A DNA stretch of 64,000 nt from Phaseolus vulgaris (lineage: Eukaryota > Streptophyta > Magnoliopsida > Fabales > Fabaceae), in the NCBI RefSeq assembly GCF_000499845.2, contig NC_023758.2, forward strand, positions 42,391,524 through 42,455,523. Reading direction: 5' to 3'. A program made the translations under genes and the position numbers. The notes beneath the pieces are model-generated. The model saw only the letters and a program-made list of their open reading frames with translations. It searched no databases and had not been told where the DNA came from. This document shows positions 9,550 to 30,400 of the stretch, piece by piece; the first letter of the stretch is position 1; every line of letters starts with the position of its first letter.

Positions 9550-12500
9550 TTATAAGATTTTGAAAATGACTGCCACAGGAATGTTGACAACATGACCTTT
9601 GTTACCATACAGCCCGATTCTCCCATAGCTGGCAGCAGAGCTGTTGCTGGTTGCATTGAAGATCACAGACAAGACTTGTCTCTCCCCACTGCCAAGAGAG
9701 AAATGATTGGGAGACACTTTCATAGAAGTGCCATATGGAGCACTAAAACCAACATTGTATGTTTCATTTCCAGCAATATTTTGGATTGTTCTTTGCACTA
9801 CTCTAGATTGGTTCAACCTTGCTATTGTGATTGAGGGCAAGTTCAGATCAGGGCCATATACTGTAGAGTTATAAGTCCAGCAATTTTGACCGGTGTAGTT
9901 TAGCACTGTAGGAGTTGAACCATCGATACCACATAGGAATGACATGTAATCATCATAGCCTACAAAGAAAATTATGTGTAAGCACACTTCAGATTCAGAA
10001 ACCATGTTTGTTCGTTAATCAAACTGCTTTCATAAATTTGAGCTAGCTAAGTGAGATATTGAACAACAACTGCAGCTGAATTTTTGAAGCATTTGAATCT
10101 GCATGGACATTATAATTATTTAAAAGTTCATTAGTTAAGTGTGACTTACTAGAATCAAAGAGTAATCCAGGATTAAATGCTGCAGTAGCATTCACAAAAC
10201 CACTTCCCATGTCAAAGGGAGTTGCTGGAGATAGGTTAAGGTCTACAGTAGGATATGATCTCTGAGCCAATATTGACCTCCCATTGTTGTCATACAGAGA
10301 AGCTGAAGTGGAAAGTGAGGATCCAATGGCTGCAGGACTGAAATTGGGGAACTTTTGCTTAACTAGCGCAGCAAGACCAGCCACATGAGGTGCAGCCATG
10401 CTTGTGCCAGACATCAATGCAAAATTCTCACCTGTTGCAACAATGCATATCAGATATTCAATTTCACTGTGTTCACATGCTTAATAAACCAAAATTCCTA
10501 TTTCCTAGTGTAGATTATAGTCTATGAAGATGTTTAAGTTAGAATGAACATCTTAGACTTGTTCATGTTTTGTATTCTAGTAATAATTTGTTTATGTACT
10601 GACAAACCTAGAAATTCAACAGAATCAGAGGCAACAGAACTCCAAGCAGCCCATATAGAATTTCCAGGTGCTACCAAATTGGGTTTCATAATGTCAGCTT
10701 CATGAGGAAGACTGTCCTCTGGATCGGGTCCTCTGGCAGAGTAATACACAACCTTTGGGGCCTCATTGTTGTAGTTAGCTTCTAATCCCCCACCAATACT
10801 AGCAACAGCTCCAAATTTAACAATTTTATTTGAGTCCCCATCTATTTCCAGTGAAGAATTGTAGTATTCAAGTAATATCTGTCCAGTTGAAAAAAAGAAG
10901 TAGCTGGCATCAAGGTATCATTCCCACACACATGTAAGCAAAGGATAAACATAACTTGACTATCGACATATGTCAAAATCCACACCATGTTTTTCATACA
11001 GACATTAATTGCTTAAAGAGAACAACAAAGATGACATATATATGCGATGTAATAAAATTCAAGCCCAAGAACAAAGACGGTATACATGTGCATTTAATCA
11101 TGCATGTTCAAAGGAGAAAATTAGTAATGCACCTTGGAATCATTTGCAGATGAAATTATTATGCCAGGTATTTTCATTGGAACTGGGTTAAGCTGAAAAG
11201 AAGTCACAAAAGGATCCATAGAGAAAACAATCCCAACCGCACTAAGGTTCATGGCTGTTTCTAAGGCCTGTTTGATGGTGGAGAGCCCAAGTACAAATCG
11301 GACTGAATAGCTACAGATCAAAAGGTTGCCCTTGACCAAATCCTGATTGAATATACTTCCATCTTGACACTCACCAATATACATATCAGCAGCAACTCTT
11401 GTGGTTTTGTTCAAAGCATGTCGGGCATGAATCAGTTTGAACATTGTGTTCTCATGTGTGCCGGCTGGGAAAATGAAAAAATAGGGTAGTAACTAATCAG
11501 TAAATCTTATTAAGCACACTGATATAACATTATAATTGTACATGTTAACAATTGAATCAATTTTACTCAGAGGAACTTCAATGTAACACGATTAAGGCCT
11601 TAAGGTAACAAAAACTGGTTGTTCACAATGTAGCAGTGTCGATTTTAGATCTTGGATTTCTCTGTTCTTGATTGGGTAAGAAAGCAGAAATTGTTAAGCA
11701 GTTCAAAACTACCAAGTATTCATGGTCCCAATAAATGTCTATGTATCACATTCAAATTTTACAATTTATGAAACATAATTAATAACACTTGATTATTTGT
11801 AATGTGAATATTAATTGAGACTATTTTAGACCAGAACCATCAAATAATGTCTCATGAGAATGATGCCAAAAAAAGTAGTTCCAAACATTGCCTGATTTGA
11901 TTCCATACAAGTTGGAACCTGAAGGGACTTCTGAATGAATACTATGAAACAAATCCTGCAAAGGTGTTGAGCTAAGGTTGTGTGGCCCATCAGCTAATAT
12001 GTATTTCTTGTGTTTGCAAGAAGGTAATCAATTGATATGATGGAATGCTAAGTTGGCCCTGCTTTTTCGTAAATCGTTGTAAAACATCATAGATGATTCT
12101 CATTTAAGGAACTCAACATGTCATTAAACTCCCTAGTCATTTGATAAATTGCTTCTTCGGGATGTCTAAAGGTGGTGTCGAAGACCATGTTATTCCTCAT
12201 AAAAGGCAAGAATGAATACTAGAAATCAACAATGATATCAATATCTTAGTTAAAATTGATATAGCCATAAGCATCAAACAATAGTAAGTATTGTTATGAA
12301 TAAATTTTTTGCCATTCCAACACTCAGGAATGTGAGATATAACCAATACTCTAGTGTAACATATGTACCATTGAATGTAAACAATTGTCATACATGAGGC
12401 TACTATAAAATCAACAGTTAGGCATTATTATGTGATTATATCTTTCTTCTCTCATAGCAATCCATTAACCGTGACAGTCAGATAAAGTCAACGTATGTGG

Positions 12501-15500
12501 AGTGGAATACCTTGATGCCTTCCAAATAGTTGCATCATGATAACAATAGGATGTCACTCCACAATAGCATACCAAATTTAATGCACTATTGACCAAGCAG
12601 CCTTAGAGGCATCAGAAGTATTCAATCTCCTTATAGCAGGTATGCATGCTAGCATTCATAAAGGCCATACAACCATAGCTCAACATGTTTGCAGAATAAG
12701 TCCCAAAATATCCATTCCATGATGTTCCTTCTAGTTCAACCTTGTATGAATCAAAGTCAATCGATGGTTTTGATTTTTCAACACCATTATTTAGTACTAT
12801 TTTTTTATGTCATCATTAATATCTCACCAATCATCTATGGAAGAATAATATTGTCCTACAATTCCATTTAAAATCAAGGGAAGTATAGTGACAACGAAGA
12901 TGATGATGATTATAAGTGATGGTGGTGATCATGACAAACTCACACCCTTAAAGAACAATAGGTGGGGATTCTGAAGAGGAATGCAAGAAATTACTTTCTC
13001 ATCTGCTCTACTTTAGTAATTTCAAAACCAAATTGCACTATTAAGGTCAAAAGTCCTAGTCTTAAACAGTCATGTATAGCTAACCGGGATAAGAGAAACA
13101 GAATTTTACGTGCAAGTCCAACTCCAGGTATTGTCACATTATTTCCAAGACATAAGGAGTTGCTATAAACTCGATCATGAGTGGTGGCACCAACTGTAAA
13201 GATCCAAGGACTGAAGGAGGACATGCTCATAGGTGATGGTCCAGTGTTGCCAGCAGCTTGCACTACAAAAATACCTGCTTTTACAGCTGACAGCAATGCC
13301 ATATCAATTGGGTTGAAGAAAGTTGCAATACCAGAAGGCCTCCTATTAGGAGTGATTGACAAGCATATTATGTCAACCCCATCCTGAGCTGCCTGCAAAC
13401 AATTGATGTAAAGAAGAAAATATATCAAGTGTCAACAATTGACCAAATAAAATTATCAAATACTGCTGACAGTTAGCATAAATGACAATACAAGTAAACG
13501 TACCTGGTCAATAGCCGCAACAACATCTGCTGCAAATCCTCCAAATCTCTTGTATAATGCCTTGTAAATGGAAATGCTGTAAAAGATTGAAATGGATAGC
13601 ATTAAGTTACATGCATATAGAATAAAAATCAATTATGCTTGCATGAAATTACTATAAATCCAGTTTAGGAAAGATCCATTGTTTCATTTTGTTCTTGAAC
13701 ACAAAAGAATTACATAGATCGTTTCTATAGTATTTTTCAAGTGCCAAATAAATTTACATAATTTGTTGGTTGCTGTTGAAAACAAAGTTATGTGTAGATA
13801 AATTCTATGGAAATTAAGCATTCCACAAGGCACAAAAAGAGATAAGTGATAGAGACCGAGATATAGAAAATAAGTAAAAGCATGACACAATGTGGGAAAA
13901 ATGTATGAAGGACAAGTAATGTACAGAGGGACATTGGAATGGTCCATTTTATAGGAGAAATAACTATTTTTGTTCTGAATCTGGCCCAAGCATTGAAGTT
14001 TTCTTTCAGTTTTTTTTTTCAGAAAATCATGTAATTTTAAGAGAGGAAATATTTTCTCCTTCTGAAAATCATATTCCAAATCTTATGTATAGACCTTTTA
14101 GCACCTTGTTGAGCAATTATCTGCAAAGCAAAAAACATTTAGTATTTCTCAGATAAATTATATCTTTGTATCACTAGATATCAACTTTCTTCTTTTTTCC
14201 CTTTAAAGTCCTGTGGTCCATTTAGTCTCATCTTCTCTAATTATTCTCCAAAAAAGAATGACACATGAGTTTTTAACTTGTATAAAGTTCAAGATTAGTT
14301 ACTGCGAATGAGGAGCCATCCCACTAGCATTTCCAAAAACTTGTCCAGCAACGACCACTGGAATTCCATGGTTTCCAGCTGCAACAGAAGCTGTGTGCCT
14401 GTATATTATAGATACATCAGAATGAACAACATTCAGTGAAAAAACAAGTAAAATGAAGTTTTAGTTTTTTGGTACACTTAATTCAAATGACTATCATATT
14501 TTGAACTTCTGATTGAAAGAAGCATTGATGTGTCTCACATATAAGTTCATTTTAAACTTTCAAGCATTGGTAAGTAGCAATCCCAGATCATTTGTCAATA
14601 ACATTTTTTTAAAACTATTGAAGCAAAAGAAAGGGGAAAAACTAATTGATGAGTTCAGAATTCTGATGAACATAAACTACAAAGAAATGATTCATCAATG
14701 TTCTAGTAGAGGAGGGAAAGAGACTTCAGAAAGATAATGGAGTTATAGAAAGACAGATTTGTTAATGTGGACAAAATGAGGGGAATGCGCTTAATGGGAA
14801 ATGGTCAGTTGTTGTTTACAACAAATGAACACAAGACTCAATTGGAAATGCGAAAAACTCACGTGCCATGGCCATCTCCATCAAAGGGAGAAGCATAGTC
14901 CTGAGATGAGTTAAATATTCCTCTGGTTATAGCAGAAGCTGCAAAATGTCTGGCCCCAACAAGCTTCCTATTGCAAGAACCGGATGGAAAATCTGGAGTA
15001 ACCTCACAGGCGCCAGAGAAATTAGCAGGAATAGGGAAAGGATGTTGAGATTTATCATCAGCAAAACTGGGGTGTGTAGGATCAATGCCAGTGTCAACAA
15101 ACCCAATAGTAATTCCTTCTCCAGCAGTTTCAAACCCACCTGCTTGAGACCAAGCTCCCTGTGGCAGACCCAAAAATTGTGGAGTGTGTGTGGTTGCAGT
15201 CCTCACTGAAAAATCCAAAACCACATTGGACACTTCTCTTCTCCTTGCCAGTTTGTCTGCCTTCAAGATTTCAAAGAACAAGAACATGTTGGTTGAAGAA
15301 ATTTATCAAATCACATATAGAAACACCAAACAAACCATGAATAAATGGAAACAAGAAATGCAAACAAGCACATGTTTCTTCACAGAATAAGGGCAAAATC
15401 AAGATGCTGAAAAGTAAAAACCATACCATACCTGCTGTTGGGTAACCAGCACAGCAAATCCATTAATCAAGAAGTGATAGCTATAGAGCTTCAGATATTT

Positions 15501-16190
15501 CTCCCCCTTAAACACCTTATTCAACAACGAGTCATGAACTCGGGCAAAGTATGAACCATATCCCTTATCTTCCTTTGTAACATTCTGATGTCTGAAAAAA
15601 CCAAAAGACCATACAATCTCTCAAATATATGCACAACTAGGCAAAGAAAAGTCAAGAAATTAGAGGAAAATAAACATAAGAATGGAACAGAGTACCAAGA
15701 ATTTAGAATATCAAACAGATGTAATGATAAGATTCTCAAACAACTTGTCCACATAAGAGTTATGTAGATACCATGGCAATCATTTTAACAAATGTTTATC
15801 ATCATAACATAAATGCATAATTTCAACAAATGTTTATCATCATAACATAAATGCATAATTTCAACAAGAAGCCTTAGATATAAAGGTGTATCAATACACT
15901 TTGTAAACCTTCAAAACGAATATGGGGTACCTTGGTTTATGAACTCTAGTTCTTCTTTTCCCAGATGCACCATGTCCAGACTTGTTACCCACAGTGATCA
16001 ACTCATGATGGTAGAGAGAAGCAGGAGCTTGTCTGAGAGTAACAATGTACACAGCTGTTGTTACTTCACTTTGACACAAGGAAGGTATTAGAAGCATTGC
16101 CAAGAAACACAGCACCAGTGAATGTTTATGTGACCAATGCATGTTTTCCATTTGGGTTTTGGAATGCAAAGCCCCACCAAGCATGAACAA
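9550..16190 (-). CDS. SBT2: Subtilisin-like serine protease, SBT2 subfamily
   Basis: Ten exons in transcript order: 16190-15931, 15591-15432, 15260-14863, 14398-14303, 13576-13504, 13392-13110, 11464-11133, 10878-10608, 10431-10150, 9959-9550; total 2565 bases, 854 residues, all GT-AG with consistent phases. The protein is a secreted subtilase. It has a hydrophobic signal segment (SLVLCFLAMLLIPSLCQS), an I9 propeptide (YIVTLRQAPAS to LINGFAVLVTQQQ), then the catalytic triad Asp near residue 196 (GFVDTGIDPTHPS), His near 271 (DGDGHGTHTAS) and Ser near 635 (SGTSMAAPHVAGLAALV), and the oxyanion Asn near 378 (QAAGNTGPSP). A protease-associated insert (VFSMDPFVTSF) lies between, and an Fn3-like C-terminal domain ends in VNIPVAVIFKIL. 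All key residues are present, so the enzyme should be active in the apoplast. The overall sequence is closest to Arabidopsis SBT2.1/SBT2.2 as I recall them. Translation could also begin at the internal Met at 16151, which fits a normal-length signal peptide better. It lies head-to-tail with the JMJ gene. Confidence 0.95.
11826..12190 (-). pseudogene. Coding-like relic inside the large subtilase intron (unidentified)
   Basis: On the minus strand, within the 1.6-kb intron 13109-11465, two short open stretches read like protein rather than intron. One runs from an ATG at about 12189 to a TGA near 12090 (MVFDTTFRHPEEAIYQMTRE...), and one runs from about 12005 to a TAG at about 11826 (DGPHNLSSTPLQDLFHSIH...). 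They are separated by stops and frame changes. I do not recognise the family. It could be a decayed transposon or retroposed gene fragment, or simply chance; composition and amino-acid balance are the only evidence. Confidence 0.25.
15787..15862. repeat. Two-copy 38-bp tandem repeat in subtilase intron 1
   Basis: The unit aacaaatgtttatcatcata... is present twice in succession with a period of 38 bases and no differences that I can see, about 70 bases 3' (in plus coordinates, upstream) of the exon 1 donor at 15930. It is a recent local duplication in the intron. Confidence 0.85.
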
Positions 16191-19100
16191 GATAGTGACA
16201 AGACAACTATTGTTCAGTTCAGGATGTACAGTCCATCTTCAGCTGCGAGACTTGTTGACCTTTAACATTTATAAAAAGTTCAGTGAACTCTGAAACTGTG
16301 TCTGGTTTTGCAGTTTGTTCTGAGGTGGAAGTGTGAAGTGAAGCCAACTCAACACTGATATTAACAGTTTATTAATTTTCCTTACTTATGTAAACTTTTA
16401 AATGTAATAAATTGTAAAAATAAAATAATGTAACAGTTTAATAACTAATTAAAATAAAAATGGAAAACAACTCTATCTCGTCTAAATTTAAAAAAAAAAA
16501 TTGCAAATGCAGATAATATTACCTTCTTAACAAATTATAACCTGTTTAGTATTATGTATCACTCATGAATTTGTAGTTTTAAGAACCAATGAGACTCTTT
16601 TATGCTGCTATTATGGACTAATTTCTTATTTAGAGAATCCACACATAATTACGACCAAATTACTGCCACAAACCTTTTCATGCAGTTGTTGAGTTGAGCC
16701 TTCATGCATACTCTCTCAAGTACTTACAAACTATAATACTGATTCAATATGTAATAAAAACTGATATAAGACATTTTATTAGATGATAATATAAAAAAAA
16801 TGAACAGGTCCTGTAAAAAAACTTTAATATACCCTTAATGCAAAAATCAAAGCCCTTTACATTGGATACTGATTTATCATAATCTTGTTCATAAAAGGTT
16901 ACAGTTGCAGCCTGAGTTATACACAGATGTGTAGGTATATATCTATTTAGTGCTGTTTCATCTTAATAGTATCATATGTTTGGGAAGAGAAAAAAATATA
17001 TAAATTGTCTTTAGTCTCCACTTCTGACCAATGTGATACCGGAATCAGGTTTAAGTTTAGACATGTATCTATATCACAATAACTTTACTTGTTTTAGTAA
17101 TGACCAATACAAAAAAAAATGAATTGTTTCAGTATTTGGTGTTGTGTACAGTGATGAATGGGATATTGAATATGCATATCCTGCACTAAACCTAAAAAAT
17201 AGTGGTGTTTTTGGGTGAAAGAAGAAAGTGGATGCATGATGGTTCGGTGGCATTTCAAGTGCAAGTGCCTTTGCGCACATGTGAGAGTGATAGTGCACCA
17301 CTTTCTGTGCAAAAAAGAGTTTTCTCAAACCATTCTAACTCCAAATTGCATGTTTTGGAATCTCTTTTTGCTTTCTTCATTACTTGTCATTATGAGATCC
17401 ACGCATGCCTCCATTCTCTTTTTCTTTCTAACCATTTTAAACCTTCAACCAACATTGCCACATTTTATCAAACTTTTTTGCTGTAAATAAAATATGGTTG
17501 AAGTGCACTCACCACTCAGTAGTAAACTCATAAAGTATGCAAACTTGTCAATGGACGTGCTTCCTATTATATTCATGTAAACAGACAAAGTATATATTAT
17601 TATTTATATAATAATTTTTTTGTAATATTCCTCTCTTATCTCTTTGCATTACATTACTATATTATCACTTAGATGACAAAACTTCATAGAAGGTGGTAAC
17701 ATTATTATTAGTCTATTATTTTTTTATTCGTTGGATTATAAGATTGAGTTGTAGTAATCTGTTTTTTTTATAAGGGTCGAAATGTGCTATGTTAATTTAT
17801 TTTATTTTTTATCGATAAAAAAATTGGATTTCTAGTAAATCATCTAGTAAGAGAAATGTTTCTTTGTAAGGCAAAAGAACCTCTCATTCTAATAGTTCGT
17901 GATGACTTTTGTTTGTATTGCAATTGATGGCTTTGTGCATGAGTCTCCAATGTCACAAGAAAGGGCTTTTGGGGGTGTGTGAGATTCTCATCATTCCAAT
18001 TTTGTATCAATTATCCTCTCAAGTTCCTAAATCTCAGGATTCTATATTTGTTTTGTTCAAACTTTTGGAACTTCAAAAATCACAATCTTTAACCATCTTC
18101 ATTCTAAATGTAAAGAGTCGTGAAGACATTTATGATAAACGTCTTGCTATGAGGAGGGAGATTGGTGTGTGCAAAGCTTCAGAATTGGATAATATTTGAA
18201 AATGGTGTTTATGCATTTTTTTTTTTTATGATCTTTCAAAGTGTGAATTTTGGTATAATCATTCTTCATCTTTGACGTTGATTATTTTTAATCAAAAAGT
18301 TAAGTGAGTTATTTTTTAAATCGGAAGAAAACAAAAGTTTAAGATAAAAAGTAACTTTCTAAAAAGTTTTTCTATATAAGAGATCAAATTACTCGAATAT
18401 AAAAAGTTAAAGATAAATTACTTGTTAGAAACATTAGATTAGGAAACAAAATGAGAAAAATAACGAAGAGTTCCATCTTAAAATTATTCTTGTAATAAGT
18501 TGATCCATCTTCTCTGAATATAAATTATTTTATTTTTATCTCACTTTCATAGTGGAGACATTTTTACCATAATGATGAGATTAGAAATCCTAATGAAATG
18601 TTAGAGAAACTTTGTATTTCATCCTTATTAGATGAGATTGAAAATAAACAAATATTGTAATTGTGGGTTTTACTTCTCAAGTCGATTAATGTTTTTTCAC
18701 GTTAAAAATTCTGTGTCATTATTCTATCTATTTTCTATTATTTGTTTATTGTTTTCACAAATACACATCTTATATCTACATTAAAAGAGAGAGATTTAAT
18801 TCTGAATTTTCTCAACAATAATTACTTAGTAAAAAAAATCCCTAATATATTTCCCACATAATATTGGTGTGGTTTTCTCATTTTGTTGTAAGTTTTCACT
18901 AATTCACTTAATTAAATTATTTTTTTCTCTTTAATTCTCCTTTTAAAACTGATATTTTCTTTTCCATAGCCACACATTTTTCTATATTTCTTTATAAACA
19001 TATTTTCTGAACTTTCATATCAAATCAAACTGTACATGTTCCTCTCAATTAGTTATTTGATCAAAAGATGTCCTTAATTTTATTAACATATTTAGCTAAT

Positions 19101-19739
19101 GCTTGAATTTCTTTTGTCAACATTAGGCCAACATAATGATATATTTAGAAATTATCATTAAACTTATTTTTATTAAATCAGCAATCTTTTGAAAATTTTA
19201 ACTCCCTATTTTTTGACATTTTAATTATTACTATTATTGTTATCAATAAATAATTAAGTCATTTTAAACTTTTACTTTTACATTTTCATTTTTAAAACTG
19301 AAAGTTTCAAATGCTTCTATTTGTTTTAATTTATACTTTTATCATCGATAAATTTTAATATAAATACCATGCAAAATTTACTAAATTTTATAAATACCCA
19401 TGGATTTTTTTTCCTGGAATGCTTTAAATTCTTATTATGTACTTATTGGGAAGTAACTTATATGTTTAAGGTAAGCCACAACTTTAAGATCAATTCGGAA
19501 GTTCTATTATATATTCTCACCAGCTTTTTACTCTATTTCTTGCAACCTCTGTCGTCAACCACAATTTGTTATTGGAGACCTTTCGGATGATGGTGTTTCG
19601 ATTGTTTAATCATATTCCAATGTTTTCTACCAGAACACTCCTTCATCGACATCTACAACAGAAAGAAATGACTCTACTAAGGACTAATTGAAATATCACT
19701 ATTCAAAGTTAGATAGAGTTGTGAGATGTTATTTTATGT
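16191..19739. other. Intergenic region between subtilase promoter and JMJ gene end
   Basis: The right flank of 16190 should hold the subtilase promoter and leader (minus strand). Beyond about 16400 the sequence is AT-rich. An open frame at 17909-18199 (+) encodes 96 residues with no family I recognise; its codon use looks unremarkable and no splice context supports it. Short open frames at 17202-17490 overlap each other in several frames and look like chance. I see no RNA gene. Confidence 0.4.
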
Positions 19740-27446
<7,707 letters not shown>

Positions 27447-30400
27447 TCCATGCAAAATGCAGGATCAACCCAATTGAATAACTTAATGTGCCTGAAACAA
27501 GAACAGAGACCATTGTAACTAACCTTATCAGACTCCCAATCAACCAAATAGACATTTCACAGAACAGTTTCCCACTTATCTATTACCCAACTAACTGACC
27601 CAAACAAACCTTAAAAACTGCTAAAAAGAAAAATGCAAAATCAAATGCAGAACACAAACGTACTCAATGCAGCAAAGTTCTTCTCGAAAAGTTGTTTCCA
27701 CGTTGTGAAGGAAAACACAGCAGTTGCGTACAAAAGAATTAACCAAGAAAAATCCTTCACAAATCAACGAAAACCCAAATGCAAATTCAATTGCATGTGT
27801 GTATGTATGTATTATTATTATTATTTGTTATATCTATGCATGTACCAATCAATCTAGCAAACCCCAAAAATTATTGTAAAATTGCAAAAAATAAAATCTA
27901 CAAATCTTGGATTCTAAATATTATTATACCCAAAATCAAAGTTACAGAGGCAGGTAATATAAAAATAGAAACAAAAGAATAGAGTGAAATAGAAAATATA
28001 TAATATATGTTGACAGGTGGAATAGGAAACAAAAATTAAATCAATATTTTTCAAAATAATGGAAACAGATACAAAGTCCCAGGTGAAAATTCAACCCTGG
28101 TTACACCTCCACTACACTACAAAACATTTAATTTCATTATTAATGATAATAAATATTTTCTACAGAATAAAACAACGACAGCATTAATTACTATTCTTTT
28201 TCTATTTAAAAAGTTAAAATATAATTACTATTTTACATAACAATATCTTTGCAAATTTAATATATATTATGTCATTAATAATTAATTTGAAAAAATTTCT
28301 GAAATGGAAAAATAAATCTTTTTGTATCTGAAGAGAAAATAAAGGGACACGAAAAGAAGTGAAGTGGCGTCTGCCGTGGCAGCAGCTAGCGGCTAAAATT
28401 CTACACTGAAAAACTCCTGAGTCTACTTCAACACTTTTGTTCTTATATTAATAACATTAATCAAATTCTCATCTCAAACACTATTAGCTTAATCATCTAC
28501 TAATTAAATAATGCTTTCAAAAATGTGCATAAATACTTTCATATAACCAATCACTTGTCATTCATTCATTCAAATCTTAACATTACTAACATCTACTTTT
28601 TTTTAAAAATTACTTCTAGGGATTAAAAAGTAAAAATAGGGAAGAACATGGATAAAAATTAATTTCAATAGTGCCTATTTTTAAATAGAACTAATTATAT
28701 TTTTATTGTGTCTAATTTTCTTCTCTACAAACTATTTAAAATAGGTTAATGAATAAAATTATGAAATATTTTAAAATAATATATGAATTTATTTATTTTG
28801 TGTAGGCGAAGGTTTTGTGCAGTGCGCGCAGTATTAACTGAAAACGACGAAACAGAGACACAAAGCAACGAAAGCAGAGAATGAATGGCACGTTTTGTTT
28901 GAAAGTGTTGTTTGTTTTACACGTTGGCTTCTCTACTTGCGTTTGCGACTTTTTTTCCGTTACTTTGCCAAATAAGTCCTTGTTTAGATAACTATCACAT
29001 CTCTTCTATCCTATTATAACAGGAACAAGATAATTTGAAAAAAAAAATAATCACTGATAACTTATTTCAGAAATAAAATATTTAATTAAAATGAAAATTA
29101 TATTATTTAATGAAAATAATTGTATAAAAGACTATGGATGGAACTTATCCTAATTCATTCTAATAATATCATTATCCAAACAAACATCAGTTAATTACAA
29201 TTGCAAACATTACTAAGATTTTGTGTCACACTTGTCCTGAAACAGTTCAATATCCTTTCTATTCTCTTTGATACATTTGAGACAAAATAGAGAAGTGAAA
29301 GAAGGAGGTAAAATATAGGAGCAAAGATAGGTTATTTCATTGAAAAGTAAGTTTTTATTTTGTGTACTTTTATTATTATTATAGAAAAATAAATAAAAAT
29401 ATACTCATAATTATTGTTATTATTATGCTACTTTATAAAGGATATATATTTTTTAAACTATTTTCTTTTCTTATCTTGATTAAATGATTTTATTTATTTA
29501 TTTAAAAAATAACTATATATTCTTTACTTAAAAATAATTATATTAATTTTGCAACAACATGTAGTCAACCCTAAAAAAAACTCTATTTCTCAAATTTATT
29601 TATTTTTTCTAAGATTTTGTCTTACTTCATCAGTTCTAAAATCTAACAACACCTTGTAGTAGACGAGAGGAAAAAAATATTTATACTCGATTTTCATATA
29701 GAGAAAATTAATATTTACTCTAAAGATCTCATATTTACTCAAATTAAGATTAAGTTATCAATTTTAATGGGATCAATCGAGATAAGTGATTCTCTCAACT
29801 TATTATATCATATACTTAAATTATGTTATGTTTGGATAACTTATTTTAGATCCCTGAATTTTGAAGTAACTCAACAAAAACTTCTTTGAAATATTATTAC
29901 AAAATATTATTCAACATTTTTCAATAATTATATATTTTTAAATTATGTTGTTTCAATGTAATAAAAATATAAATACATATGTGTGGGAGGCCTTTATTTT
30001 CAGTAATATTAATTAAAAAAAATTAAAATAAACTTTATCCTATTGATATAATTACGGATGACAAAATAGATTGGATTTGTCATCATTTAAGCGAGATAGG
30101 TTAACTTTTTGAATCCATCAAGTATTATTGACCCGACTCGTCTAACACGTCAACCTGATAAGCCAGCTCGCCAACCCATCCTTTTTATGTTTGAGATTTT
30201 CAAAAAAGAATCTCATGCTTTTAAAATAAAAATTGGTGGTGGTCAATATTTTATATAGAGTTTTATTTACATTAACTTCTTTATAAATCATTTGATTAAT
30301 TGAAATATTGTTGATATTTACTTTATTTTGTAAGGTATTAAACATTTTTTCATTAAAATATTAAAAAATGATTTGATTTTATCGTTATTTATTGTATTTT

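Noticed and set aside
13684..14079. 131-residue minus-strand frame between subtilase exons
   Set aside because: It lies wholly in the intron between exons 4 and 5 and is Phe/Lys/Leu-rich, as AT-rich intron translations are.
17202..17490. Overlapping ~90-residue frames in two plus-strand frames and one on the minus strand
   Set aside because: Open in several frames at once with no family similarity; typical of chance in a low-stop region.
17909..18199. 96-residue open frame
   Set aside because: No recognised domain and no promoter or splice support; mentioned only as part of the intergenic region.
28975..29188. MITE with cttgtttagata / tatccaaacaaa ends
   Set aside because: The terminal match is imperfect, no target duplication is clear, and the motif is common in these genomes; noted only in the intergenic entry.
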